DNA of 38,661 nucleotides from Chloroflexota bacterium. GTDB lineage: Bacteria > Chloroflexota > Anaerolineae > Anaerolineales > E44-bin32. The DNA lies in NCBI GenBank assembly GCA_027298025.1, contig JAPUGV010000097.1, positions 1-38,661 on the forward strand, read 5' to 3'. How positions within the stretch are numbered: position 1 is the stretch's first letter; each line of letters begins with the position of its first letter. Below are positions 1 through 7,788 of the stretch, piece by piece. The notes under the pieces are model-generated. The model was not told the origin of the DNA. It ran no database searches and saw nothing but the letters and a program-made list of their open reading frames with translations. The translations under genes were made by a program, and so were the position numbers.

Positions 1-498
1 GACCAGAGTTTCGAGCTTCAGTGGCCGGTATTCCTGTGCATTGATCTGAGCGATGACCCAGGCATCCATGTTCAATCGGTGGGCGTCAAAATCGAGCCGG
101 CGCACGGCCTTACTCCAGAGTTTGAGGTCTTGGGGCGGCGCCACATAGGCGAAATCGTGCGAGCTGCCGGGCTGGCGATCAATCCATTCGAAGACATCCG
201 CCCGAACGAGCTGGGCTCGATCCGTGAATTCGGTGAGCTCGAGGTTTTCGCGTATCGTTTGAAGAGCGGCCGAGTGCTTCTCAACAAATGTGACGTGAGC
301 AGCACCGCGGCTCAACGCCTCAATCCCCACGCTTCCGGTTCCGGCGAATAAGTCCAGGAAATCACTATCGTGTAGAGCCGGCGCGAGGATATTGAAGAGC
401 GCCTCTTTGACTTGATCGCGTATCGGGCGGGTCAGATTGCCGGGCACCATCCGTAGGCGCCGGCCTTTGGCGCTGCCGGCGATGACGCGTAGGGGCAT
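1..498 (-). CDS. rsmD: 16S rRNA (guanine-N2)-methyltransferase RsmD, C-terminus cut by window edge
   Basis: Read on the minus strand from the ATG at 498, the frame is open to base 1 (166 residues). The protein starts MPLRVIAGSAKGRRL, followed by the family's TRPIRDQVKEALFNIL segment. It then has the SAM-binding motif LDLFAGTGSVGIEALSRGA and the acidic end of the next strand (FVEKH). RsmD methylates G966 of 16S rRNA during small-subunit assembly in the cytoplasm. Most family members are about 180-200 residues, so only the last part is missing. The catalytic-loop motif usually written (N/D)PPF/Y reads APPQ here (in YVAPPQ), so the acidic or amide residue and the aromatic are both replaced. It is the last visible gene of the scpB operon; its ATG lies 1 nt after the sucD stop. 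The family call is firm; exact base specificity is inferred. Confidence 0.9.
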   Translation of the reverse strand, partial: MPLRVIAGSAKGRRLRMVPGNLTRPIRDQVKEALFNILAPALHDSDFLDLFAGTGSVGIEALSRGAAHVTFVEKHSAALQTIRENLELTEFTDRAQLVRADVFEWIDRQPGSSHDFAYVAPPQDLKLWSKAVRRLDFDAHRLNMDAWVIAQINAQEYRPLKLETLV

Positions 499-499
499 G

Positions 500-1363
500 T
501 CAGTTCAACAGCTCGGGAATGGCTTCGGGATTTTCTGCCACGCTGACGCCGGCGCTCTGAAGTGCGGCGACTTTGTCTGCCGCCTTGCCTGACCCAGCCT
601 CGATAATGGCGCCCGCGTGCCCCATTCTTTTACCCGGCGGGGCCGATTGGCCCGCGATAAAGGCCACCACTGGCTTCGTCATGCTGGAAGAGATGAAATC
701 CGCAGCCCGCTCTTCTTCCTCACCACCGATCTCACCGATCATCACAACCGCCTCAGTGTGGTGATCATCCTCAAACATCTGGAGTGCATCGGTGAAGCGG
801 GTCCCGCTGATCGGGTCACCCCCGATGCCAACGCAGGTCGTGACTCCCAAGCCAGCCTGCTGTAAAGCATAGAGAACTTCATAGGTGAGCGTGCCAGAGC
901 GCGAGACCACACCGATAGAGCCCAGATCGGCGATGCGTCCCGGAATGATCCCTGCCTTGCTTTCGCCAGGCGTCAATAATCCCGGACAGTTGGGTCCTAC
1001 CAGCCGGACACCCTCCTGATCCAGGTAGCGGCGCACCTTCATCATGTCCTGAATCGGTACGCCCTCCGTGATGCAGATCACGAGTGGCACTCCCGCATCT
1101 CCCGCTTCTAGCATCGCGTCACCCGCGAACTTTGCGGGAACGAAAAGGACGCTGCAGTTAGCTCCCGTGGCGGCCAGCGCTCGTTCCACCGTATCGAACA
1201 CCGGGACCTTGCCATCAAGCACCCAATCACCGCCTTTGCCGGGCGTCACCCCGGCCACAACCTGAGTCCCATAGTCCAACATCTGCGACGCGTGGAATAA
1301 CCCTTCCCGCCCTGTGATGCCCTGCACGAGCACGCGCGTATCTTTGTCAATGAGGATGCTCAT
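500..1363 (-). CDS. sucD: Succinyl-CoA ligase (ADP/GDP-forming) alpha subunit
   Basis: This 287-aa protein is the CoA-binding half of succinyl-CoA synthetase, which interconverts succinyl-CoA + NDP + Pi with succinate + CoA + NTP in the TCA cycle. Visible features are the N-terminal CoA-binding Rossmann fold ([12 protein letters not shown], residues ~14-25), the VGPNCPG segment near residue 125, the [12 protein letters not shown] phosphate-helix region, and the C-terminal GHAGAII motif carrying the histidine that becomes phosphorylated. Length is normal for the family. Its ATG overlaps the sucC stop codon as ATGA, implying translational coupling and 1:1 synthesis with the beta subunit. The rsmD start follows its stop by one base. 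Nothing looks damaged. Confidence 0.97.
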   Translation of the reverse strand: MSILIDKDTRVLVQGITGREGLFHASQMLDYGTQVVAGVTPGKGGDWVLDGKVPVFDTVERALAATGANCSVLFVPAKFAGDAMLEAGDAGVPLVICITEGVPIQDMMKVRRYLDQEGVRLVGPNCPGLLTPGESKAGIIPGRIADLGSIGVVSRSGTLTYEVLYALQQAGLGVTTCVGIGGDPISGTRFTDALQMFEDDHHTEAVVMIGEIGGEEEERAADFISSSMTKPVVAFIAGQSAPPGKRMGHAGAIIEAGSGKAADKVAALQSAGVSVAENPEAIPELLN

Positions 1364-2505
1364 TCAGTTACGCCCATCTTGGCAGCTTCGATGACCATCT
1401 CCGCCGCCTCTACGAGGGATGAGGCCGTATCCATTTTGGCATCTGCCAGGATCTTGCGCCCTAGCTCTTCATTGGTCCCTACCAGCCGCGTAACCAAATA
1501 CACTTCTCGAGGCACCTGTTCGAGCCCCATGAGAATTCCTCTCGCCACCTCGTCGCAGCGTGTGATCCCTCCAAAGATGTTGAACATCATCGAATTGACT
1601 TCCGGATCCGCCAGGATGATCTGTATCGCGGCGGCAACCTTTTCAGCCGCCGCCCCTCCCCCAATATCCAGGAAGTTGGCCGGCTCACCGCCCAGCCCCT
1701 TGATCACGTCCATGGTGGCCATTGCCAGACCGGCACCGTTTACCATGCAGCCGATGTTCCCCTCCAGTTTTACGTAGGAAAGGCCGAGCCCACGAGCTTC
1801 TCGCTCGGAGGGCGCTTCCTCATCCAGGTCTCGCAGCTGCTCCAGCTCGGGGTGTCGGTAGAGCGCGTTGTCGTCGATCACGATTTTTCCGTCCAATGCG
1901 AGCAGTTGATCCTGCCGCGTAATTACTAACGGATTGATCTCAGCTAATGTCGCATCAGAATTCCAATAGGTGTCAAACAGGCCGCGAGCCATCTGGGAGA
2001 ATTCGCTCCAATGCTGTCTCGGGAGCTCCATCGCCGCTGCCAGATTGCGGGCCTGATAGTCACGAAGTCCGATGAGTGGGTCAACCCATGCCCGGGCAAT
2101 CTTATCGGGATGAGTCCGGGCAACTTCCTCGATTTCGACCCCACCTTCTGCGGAGGCGATGAGAACCGGACTGCCCTGCGTGCGATCGTTGGTAACTCCC
2201 AAGTAGATTTCGGTGCTAATTTCCGCCGCCTCATCCACCAGAATCTTTCGTACCGGCAATCCATTGATTTCCAGTTCGAATATTCCGGCAGCAAGTTGCT
2301 CGGCTTCTTCCGGTGATTTTGCCAGGCGAATACCGCCCGCTTTTCCGCGCCCCCCCACCAAGACCTGCGACTTGACTGCAACCGCACCCCCAAGCTTCTC
2401 GGCGATCGCTCGAACCTGCGCAGGCGTTTCGGCCACTTCGCCCCGAGGGATCGGCACTCCCTGCTTTGCGAAGAGTTGCTTCGATTGATACTCGTGTAAT
2501 CTCAA
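1360..2505 (-). CDS. sucC: Succinyl-CoA ligase beta subunit
   Basis: The 381-aa ATP-grasp subunit binds the nucleotide and succinate and pairs with SucD. The N-terminus ([20 protein letters not shown]) is the classic SucC start. The ATP-grasp strand [18 protein letters not shown] and the metal-binding AEINPLV segment are present. The C-terminal power-helix domain includes NFLDIGGGA and [15 protein letters not shown]. The start codon is TTG at 2505, overlapping the upstream gene's stop as TTGA, and the end overlaps sucD as ATGA. The protein is therefore translated from the middle of a long polycistronic message rather than from its own leader. Nucleotide preference (ATP or GTP) cannot be decided by eye. 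Confidence 0.97.
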   Translation of the reverse strand: MRLHEYQSKQLFAKQGVPIPRGEVAETPAQVRAIAEKLGGAVAVKSQVLVGGRGKAGGIRLAKSPEEAEQLAAGIFELEINGLPVRKILVDEAAEISTEIYLGVTNDRTQGSPVLIASAEGGVEIEEVARTHPDKIARAWVDPLIGLRDYQARNLAAAMELPRQHWSEFSQMARGLFDTYWNSDATLAEINPLVITRQDQLLALDGKIVIDDNALYRHPELEQLRDLDEEAPSEREARGLGLSYVKLEGNIGCMVNGAGLAMATMDVIKGLGGEPANFLDIGGGAAAEKVAAAIQIILADPEVNSMMFNIFGGITRCDEVARGILMGLEQVPREVYLVTRLVGTNEELGRKILADAKMDTASSLVEAAEMVIEAAKMGVTE

Positions 2506-5500
2506 TCGCCTACCGGTAGTTCGAACCGCATGACTCGGTCATTGGCGCCGTCCGTGACCCAGATAACGCCAGCCTCTGCAAAAGCGACCCCGACAGGTAG
2601 CCCAAACTGGGCATCCCCTCCACCGTAGCTCCCCCACCCCATAACAAATTCTCCTTCAGAATCGAAGCACAATACCCGATAACCTTCAGGATCAGAGACA
2701 CAAACATCTCCATTCTCCCTCACAACCAAATAAGGTTTGTTTTCCAACGATTGACCCAGCCAGCCGTCCACAGGCCACTCGGCCACCGCTACGAAGTCTC
2801 CATCGCCGAGCTCTTCGAAAACTTGGATGCGCTGGTTCCAAGTATCGGCCACATAGACCCGGCCCTCCGAGTCAACGTCCACTCCGACCGGCTCATCGAG
2901 TCCACCCAACTGGAGTCCGAACCCACCAAATTGGCCGAGCGGATTGCCCTCGGCATCTAAGACTACGATCCGCTTGTTTCCTGTATCGGCCACGAACAGG
3001 CGACCATCGTCATCAATGGCAACGGCCCGCGGTCCCCAGAAGTCCAAAGGATCGCCCGTTTGTCCGAATGAGCCGAAACTGCTTAGGTATTCCCCCTCGG
3101 CTGTGAAGCGTTGTATGCGATGGTTCCAGGTGTCCGCGACGTAGACCGATCCATCGGGTCCCACTGCCACATCCCAGGGCTCGTTGAAGGTCCCCGGGGG
3201 CGCGGACCCGCCCTCCGGTGCAGCCGCGAAACTTCCCCACTCACCGAGCACCAAGCCCTCCGCGCTAAAGCGCTGCACCCGGTGATTCATAGCGTCCGCC
3301 ACATAAAAATCACCGTTGGGAGCAATCGCAATTCCCCGCGGTCCTGAGAGCTGACCGGGAGCGCCCCCGGGGCCCCCTACCTGCACCCCAGCCGACAACG
3401 TGATCATTCGATCCGCATAGGGATCAACGTACGGCGCCGCCTCCAGCTCCGCGGGGGTCACACCGTAGTCCCATATCAAAGATCCGATGTCCTTGCGGAT
3501 GTACAGCCGCATCCGATCGGAAGGGTTCCAATTTTCCAGTGAATAGTCCTGGCCGGTAACTTGTCCATAGGCCTCGTAATCTCGATTCAGCCAGATATCC
3601 CAGAGTGCGCCACGCATTTCCGACGAGGTGAGCGCGTTCCCCAATCGCGCGGGAGTAAGGTTGAAGTAGTCCTGCATGGGCCACCACATTCTTATGTATT
3701 CGAAGCTGTTATAGCGGTCCTCCATAAGAGGGTCGACTTTGGCCCAGTTATTGTCTCCCGCGATCACAACCGGGTAATTTAAGAGGTCTCGACTTGGAGA
3801 AGGTCCATAGTAAAGCGCTTGATCGTAGTTGCGCAGATACCAGTTGATCGGCCACGACACATCGTCGTCAAATGCCACCCGGATCGAGAGCCCATCCGTC
3901 GTCCGACGAGATAGGTCCTGGATCTGGTCCAGCACGGTCTTGACCCCAGTTGCGGAGTGTGCGTAAACCAGGAACTCGGTCGCGTTATCGAAATTAATGT
4001 ACGAGGCGCGGAAGGCGGTCCTCAACGTCAGGAGCCCCAAGACCACAAGCACAATGACGCCTGCCAAATGGCGCAGGTTCACCTTCGACCCTTTGCGTCT
4101 TAAATAGACGATCGCCGCCAGCGCACCCACCGCGACTCCAGCCGCGGCCAGGAATCCATTTGTTGACCTAAGCTCGTCGAGCGTGCTGCCCTGGAACGGC
4201 GCCGCGGGCCCTAACAGGTAGCCCAGCGCGCGCGAGGCCGAGATAATTAGGGCCAGGACCAGCAGCGCCAGCAGCCAGCCCCCGCTGTTTCGCATCCGAG
4301 ACCAGTTGACCGCATCGAGGAATCGGCCAATAGCCCAACCCGCGAGGAAGATCAGCGGCAGGACGATGTGTACGGTGAGCCACGGCATCTTTTCCCCGGC
4401 GAATGTGTATCCCAAGAACGAGAAGAACGCCCAGTATGCAAAGAAGGGAATGACCGGAAATCGCCTGGGCTCGTCCTCTTCTGCTTCCGCCGAACGGGCT
4501 TTCCGCTTGGGCTTCCCTAGCGATCGCACACCGATCGCCAGCGCCATCAACGCTCCGACGAGGGGTAGAAATTCGTAGAACGGAAGTTGGATCAATGCAT
4601 AGTAGTAGTCCGGCTGGCTGCCGCGCTCCACGCCTTGCTGCACGAGCCAGTATCCCAGGGAACCCACTAAGCCGGTGGCGATACCATTCGGATTTGTGAA
4701 AAGGGTGGTGTAGAAGAGCAAGAAAGGCAAAACGAAGGCGCCGGCTATGGGGAGCCAGCGACGAATATCCCACGCGAAACCAATGGCAAGGCTGATCGAG
4801 AGTAGCACTAGGACCACTCCGATGGTCGGCCAAAACGAGGCCGGGTCCTGGTAGGCAAGCGGATCCCAGCCCAGGAAATTCGCAGGGATGGCCGCCAATT
4901 GAGGCAGTGTCAACGTGCCCACGATGACCAGTAGATCCAGTGCAGGAAATTCGGTTCTGAGTCGGCGGCCATACTGGCGGATCACGGCCACCGCGATCAT
5001 TCCGCCCCCGACGATCGCCAGAAGGGCGCCGGCCGCGATGACGGGAGAGAGACCGGTGCCGGGCAAGACTTCCGCGCCCGGATCCAGCGGCTGAGCTACA
5101 CCGGATTCCAACGCGCTTCGATCTTGAAAGTAGGTGACGAGCGCAAAACCGGTACCCACAAGCGCCACAAGAACGCCAGCCAGGAAAAGCCTGCGCAGCC
5201 CTTCGCTACGCCATCGTTCATTCCATAAGCGCCAAGCTAGCATCGCGGTCAGGAACACCAACACCAGCGCCACATAAATAAAAGCGGTCTCTTTTGTTGC
5301 GTAGTGCAGCGCCAGGGTCACCGCGAGCAGGTAAAGCCATTGAGTTCGCCGGGTCTCGTAGTATCGGAAGATGGCCCAAAACATGAGCAGGCCCAGAAGC
5401 ACTACAAAGGCCTCGTTGCGAACGTAACGGCTGTAGTACAGCATGAAGGGTGAGATCAGCATGAGCGCCGCAGTTACGATCGCTCCGATCTTGCCGAGCC

Positions 5501-5864
5501 AAGGGCGGAAGGCCCAAATCAGGGCGACCGCAGCCACTCCGGCCAACGCGGCCGGGATGCGGGCCGAGGCATCCGAATCGCCGAACAGGAAGTAGGAAAG
5601 CCCCACCAGATGGAATTGCAATGGACCGTGCATCAACGGCGTGTGCTGGAAACCGCGGCCCTCCGCCAACTCCCATGAATAATAGGTATGCAGGCTCTCA
5701 TCATGGCTCATAACGCGGGTTTCAAGATCGTAGAAACGGGTGAGAACGGCCGCCACCAGAATTCCGGAGAATATCAGGGTTTCGACATTCACATCCACTC
5801 GGACTGACAAGAGGCGTTCAAGCCAATTTTCGGGGCGTTCGCCCATTGGAATGGAGTGGTTCAT
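2502..5864 (-). CDS. Agl23/TIGR03663-type multi-pass membrane protein fused to a C-terminal NHL beta-propeller
   Basis: This is a 1120-aa two-part protein. Residues ~28-620 form a multi-spanning membrane region with a GT-C glycosyltransferase layout. The first outside loop carries an Asp-Glu pair (MSHDES, D55-E56) and HTPLMHGPLQFH, as in the TIGR03663 family (flippase-activity-associated, found in archaea and Chloroflexota). A soluble stretch (~640-820) follows. Residues ~825-1120 contain six NHL repeats built on xxPxGVAVxxxGxVYVADxxNxRIQxF, giving a predicted six-bladed propeller, probably outside the membrane. The likely role is transfer of a sugar from a lipid carrier, or assisting lipid-linked glycan flipping; the substrate is unknown. 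It sits 4 nt after rluB and overlaps sucC (TTGA). The family call rests on motif recognition; the function is inferred. Confidence 0.8.
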   Translation of the reverse strand: MNHSIPMGERPENWLERLLSVRVDVNVETLIFSGILVAAVLTRFYDLETRVMSHDESLHTYYSWELAEGRGFQHTPLMHGPLQFHLVGLSYFLFGDSDASARIPAALAGVAAVALIWAFRPWLGKIGAIVTAALMLISPFMLYYSRYVRNEAFVVLLGLLMFWAIFRYYETRRTQWLYLLAVTLALHYATKETAFIYVALVLVFLTAMLAWRLWNERWRSEGLRRLFLAGVLVALVGTGFALVTYFQDRSALESGVAQPLDPGAEVLPGTGLSPVIAAGALLAIVGGGMIAVAVIRQYGRRLRTEFPALDLLVIVGTLTLPQLAAIPANFLGWDPLAYQDPASFWPTIGVVLVLLSISLAIGFAWDIRRWLPIAGAFVLPFLLFYTTLFTNPNGIATGLVGSLGYWLVQQGVERGSQPDYYYALIQLPFYEFLPLVGALMALAIGVRSLGKPKRKARSAEAEEDEPRRFPVIPFFAYWAFFSFLGYTFAGEKMPWLTVHIVLPLIFLAGWAIGRFLDAVNWSRMRNSGGWLLALLVLALIISASRALGYLLGPAAPFQGSTLDELRSTNGFLAAAGVAVGALAAIVYLRRKGSKVNLRHLAGVIVLVVLGLLTLRTAFRASYINFDNATEFLVYAHSATGVKTVLDQIQDLSRRTTDGLSIRVAFDDDVSWPINWYLRNYDQALYYGPSPSRDLLNYPVVIAGDNNWAKVDPLMEDRYNSFEYIRMWWPMQDYFNLTPARLGNALTSSEMRGALWDIWLNRDYEAYGQVTGQDYSLENWNPSDRMRLYIRKDIGSLIWDYGVTPAELEAAPYVDPYADRMITLSAGVQVGGPGGAPGQLSGPRGIAIAPNGDFYVADAMNHRVQRFSAEGLVLGEWGSFAAAPEGGSAPPGTFNEPWDVAVGPDGSVYVADTWNHRIQRFTAEGEYLSSFGSFGQTGDPLDFWGPRAVAIDDDGRLFVADTGNKRIVVLDAEGNPLGQFGGFGLQLGGLDEPVGVDVDSEGRVYVADTWNQRIQVFEELGDGDFVAVAEWPVDGWLGQSLENKPYLVVRENGDVCVSDPEGYRVLCFDSEGEFVMGWGSYGGGDAQFGLPVGVAFAEAGVIWVTDGANDRVMRFELPVGD

Positions 5865-5868
5865 GGAT

Positions 5869-6606
5869 CTACCTCACCTCGGCCGGCTCGCTCACTACGA
5901 GCCTTAAGCCCTCAATTTCCTGTTTTGTCAACGGACGCCATGCTCCCGGCTCCAGATCGTCTAGACTAAGGTTGGCCATGCGAACCCGAATGAGACGCTC
6001 GACACTCAGGCCGAGCGTGCGGGCGGTCTCACGTATCTGACGTTTCATTCCCTGTCTTAGGATGACTCCCACCCATGCGTCAGGCGCCTCCTCCAACCAT
6101 ACTTTTGCCGGAGACGTTCGTATGTGGTCTGCAATCGTGACACCTTCCTTCCATGATTGCAACTGATCCTCGCTGGGGATCCGATCCAGAAGCACCCGGT
6201 ATTCCTTCTCATGAGCGTACGATGATTGCGTGAGTGCGTGCGTCAACTCACCATCGTTCGTCAGCAAGATGAGCCCCTCGCTCTCCAGGTCCAACCTGCC
6301 AACGGGATAGACGCGCGTCTCAATTTCTACAAGATCGATCACTGTCGGCCAACCGCCTTGCGAAGAGAGGGACGAGAGCACCCCCGCCGGCTTGTGAAGT
6401 AGCACGTAAACGAGCGGGTCCGGGTTGCGCATGGGCTTTCCATCCACCACGATTTCGTCCTTTGAAGGATCGGTGCGCATCCCTAACTTGGCGCGCTCGC
6501 CATTGACCCTCACCCTGCCCTCTCGAATCATGCGTTCGCATGTGCGGCGCGATCCATATCCCGCCTGCGCCATGGCCTTCTGGAGCTTGGGCGCCTCAGG
6601 ATCCAT
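5869..6606 (-). CDS. rluB: Pseudouridine synthase of the RluB/RsuA family
   Basis: This 245-aa enzyme isomerises a uridine in rRNA to pseudouridine. An N-terminal S4 RNA-binding domain (KLQKAMAQAGYGSRRTCERM, then GRVRVNG, residues ~7-65) precedes the synthase domain. The catalytic motif is YPVGRLDLESEGLILLTND, in which the Asp of GRLD is the nucleophile. The C-terminal KRQIRE motif is also present. The frame is open further upstream, but MDPEAPK at 6606 is the natural start because the S4 domain begins directly after it. This gives an 11-nt overlap with the scpB end. scpB-rluB adjacency is common in bacteria. Whether the target is 23S (RluB) or 16S (RsuA) rRNA is inferred from scpB linkage. 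Confidence 0.9.
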   Translation of the reverse strand: MDPEAPKLQKAMAQAGYGSRRTCERMIREGRVRVNGERAKLGMRTDPSKDEIVVDGKPMRNPDPLVYVLLHKPAGVLSSLSSQGGWPTVIDLVEIETRVYPVGRLDLESEGLILLTNDGELTHALTQSSYAHEKEYRVLLDRIPSEDQLQSWKEGVTIADHIRTSPAKVWLEEAPDAWVGVILRQGMKRQIRETARTLGLSVERLIRVRMANLSLDDLEPGAWRPLTKQEIEGLRLVVSEPAEVR

Positions 6607-7222
6607 CGGAAACCTGCTCGTCCGGCTCCCTTGACCGGTCCCTATTCCCCTCGGAGCCGCGGGTCTGCAACGATACCTTCGGATTCCCAATCTCGATCTC
6701 AGGCAGCTCCTCCAGTGAGCTCAAACCAAAATGCTGAAGAAATTCCCCGCTCGTCCCGTAGAGAATAGGGCGGCCTGGCCCGCTCGTCCGTCCGGTTTCT
6801 TCGACCAAACCATGCCGAAGCAGAGTCTTAAGTGAGGAGTCGGAGTTGACGCCCCGAATGGAATCGATCTCCGGCCGCGTTATGGGCTGTTGGTAGGTAA
6901 TGATGGCCAACACTTCCAGCGCCGCTCGGCTGAGATGTGCCTGGCTGTCCAGTTGGAGTAATCGTTCGATTTCGGGAGCGTACTCCGGGGCGCTGGTCAT
7001 TTGCGCGCCGCCTTTGTGATACTGGATACGCAAACCGCGCTCGACGTATTGAGCCTCGAGGTTCGATAGTGCGCTTTTAACCTCCGCAGGGCGGACACCC
7101 AGAGCCGTAGCAAGCTGGTCAATTGTCGCTGGCCCGGGTGAAGCGAACAGCAGCGCCTCCAGCTTCGCCTCTAGATTGCCCTGCGTGCTATAATCCCGCG
7201 CCATTTCTCCCGATGCATCCAT
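6596..7222 (-). CDS. scpB: Segregation and condensation protein B
   Basis: The 208-aa protein carries the two winged-helix domains of ScpB. The motifs are LEALLFASPGPATIDQLATAL (residues ~19-40), the family signature LEVLAIITYQQPITRPEID (~104-122) and IRGVNSDSSLKTLL, followed by GRPILYGTSGEFLQHFGL. With SMC and ScpA it forms the complex that compacts and segregates chromosomes. The C-terminal ~35 residues are charged and low in conservation. Two ATGs are possible: 7222 (used here) and 7204 (MARDYS, with GGGAG just upstream). The first would overlap the start of the divergent lipoprotein gene. scpA is not next to it, unlike in many bacteria, so the kleisin partner must be encoded outside the window. 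It is the first gene of the six-gene minus-strand operon. Confidence 0.92.
   Translation of the reverse strand: MDASGEMARDYSTQGNLEAKLEALLFASPGPATIDQLATALGVRPAEVKSALSNLEAQYVERGLRIQYHKGGAQMTSAPEYAPEIERLLQLDSQAHLSRAALEVLAIITYQQPITRPEIDSIRGVNSDSSLKTLLRHGLVEETGRTSGPGRPILYGTSGEFLQHFGLSSLEELPEIEIGNPKVSLQTRGSEGNRDRSREPDEQVSDGS
7186..7194 (+). promoter_or_regulatory. Extended -10 promoter for the 7213 lipoprotein operon
   Basis: TGCTATAAT at 7186-7194 is a perfect extended -10 element (TGn plus TATAAT). No good -35 box stands at the usual distance, as is often tolerated with an extended -10. Transcription should start near 7201, leaving about a dozen untranslated bases before the ATG at 7213 and no Shine-Dalgarno sequence. 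The element lies inside the 5' end of the opposite-strand gene scpB. Confidence 0.6.
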
Positions 7223-7782
7223 TTAAAGTTGGTTCAGGGCCATTTCTGCTCGCAGTCTCCCTGGTCGCAGCTGGCGTGGCCTGCCAGATCAACGTCGGCG
7301 GTCCCGAGCCACCGGCGGATATCATTGAGGCTTCCACAGCCAGCGCCTCGGAATTGGCAAACAACTGGGAATCCGCTCTGTCGCTGGGCACTGGTGAGGT
7401 CGTCTTGGTGATTACCGAGCAGCAATTGACATCCTTTTTGTCGGAGCGGTTTGAAAGTGATGAGGAGCCTATCCTAAGGCACCCGCAAGTGTTCTTGCGA
7501 AATGGGGAGATCAGGATCTATGGCACCGCCAGCGCAGGAGTCTTCGAGGCCGGCGCTCTGTTGACCATTCAACCGACGGTTGGTTCGGGTGGCGATGTCG
7601 AGTTCGAGATCACAACGGCTGAATTTGGACCAGTTCCCGCACCTAATCCCCTTACCGCGGTTCTGTCGGAGTTACTCACCGAGGCCTTTACTGGCACACT
7701 CGGCTCCATGGCCACCGGGATCCGAATCACCTCGCTTGCCATTGCCGACGGCCAGGTGGCGATCGTCGGCAGCCCGAGGTAG
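7213..7782 (+). CDS. Putative lipoprotein of unknown function
   Basis: This is a 189-aa protein of no family I recognise with certainty. It begins with a short hydrophobic signal sequence (FLLAVSLVAAGVAC) ending in a lipobox-like GVAC, so Cys23 is the probable lipidated residue, placing it on the outer face of the membrane. The rest is a soluble domain rich in beta strands (VVLVITEQQLTSFL, PQVFLRNGEIRIYGT, VEFEITTAEFGPVPAPNP). This pattern recalls small lipid-binding DUF2993/YpmS-like domains; that is a guess from the alternating strand pattern. The ATG at 7213 is chosen because the signal peptide starts there; the frame is open upstream but gives an implausible N-terminus. It ends in TAG 6 nt before the next gene, which is also a lipoprotein. 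Confidence 0.75.
   Translation: MHPFKVGSGPFLLAVSLVAAGVACQINVGGPEPPADIIEASTASASELANNWESALSLGTGEVVLVITEQQLTSFLSERFESDEEPILRHPQVFLRNGEIRIYGTASAGVFEAGALLTIQPTVGSGGDVEFEITTAEFGPVPAPNPLTAVLSELLTEAFTGTLGSMATGIRITSLAIADGQVAIVGSPR
7776..7780 (+). promoter_or_regulatory. Ribosome binding site supporting an ATT start codon
   Basis: GAGGT at 7776-7780 lies 8 nt before ATT at 7789 and overlaps the first base of the upstream TAG stop. No ATG, GTG or TTG exists in the frame between that stop and 7867, where translation would begin after the signal peptide. The spacing therefore favours ATT as the initiator. Confidence 0.5.
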
Positions 7783-7788
7783 CGAGCC

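Noticed and set aside
79-351. Plus-strand open frame opposite rsmD
   Set aside because: The minus-strand frame encodes a clear methyltransferase with SAM motif; the plus frame is its shadow.
4168-4833. Long minus-strand frame (221 codons) inside the Agl23-like gene
   Set aside because: Shifted-frame shadow, rich in Arg/Pro/Gly, with no motif or ribosome binding site.
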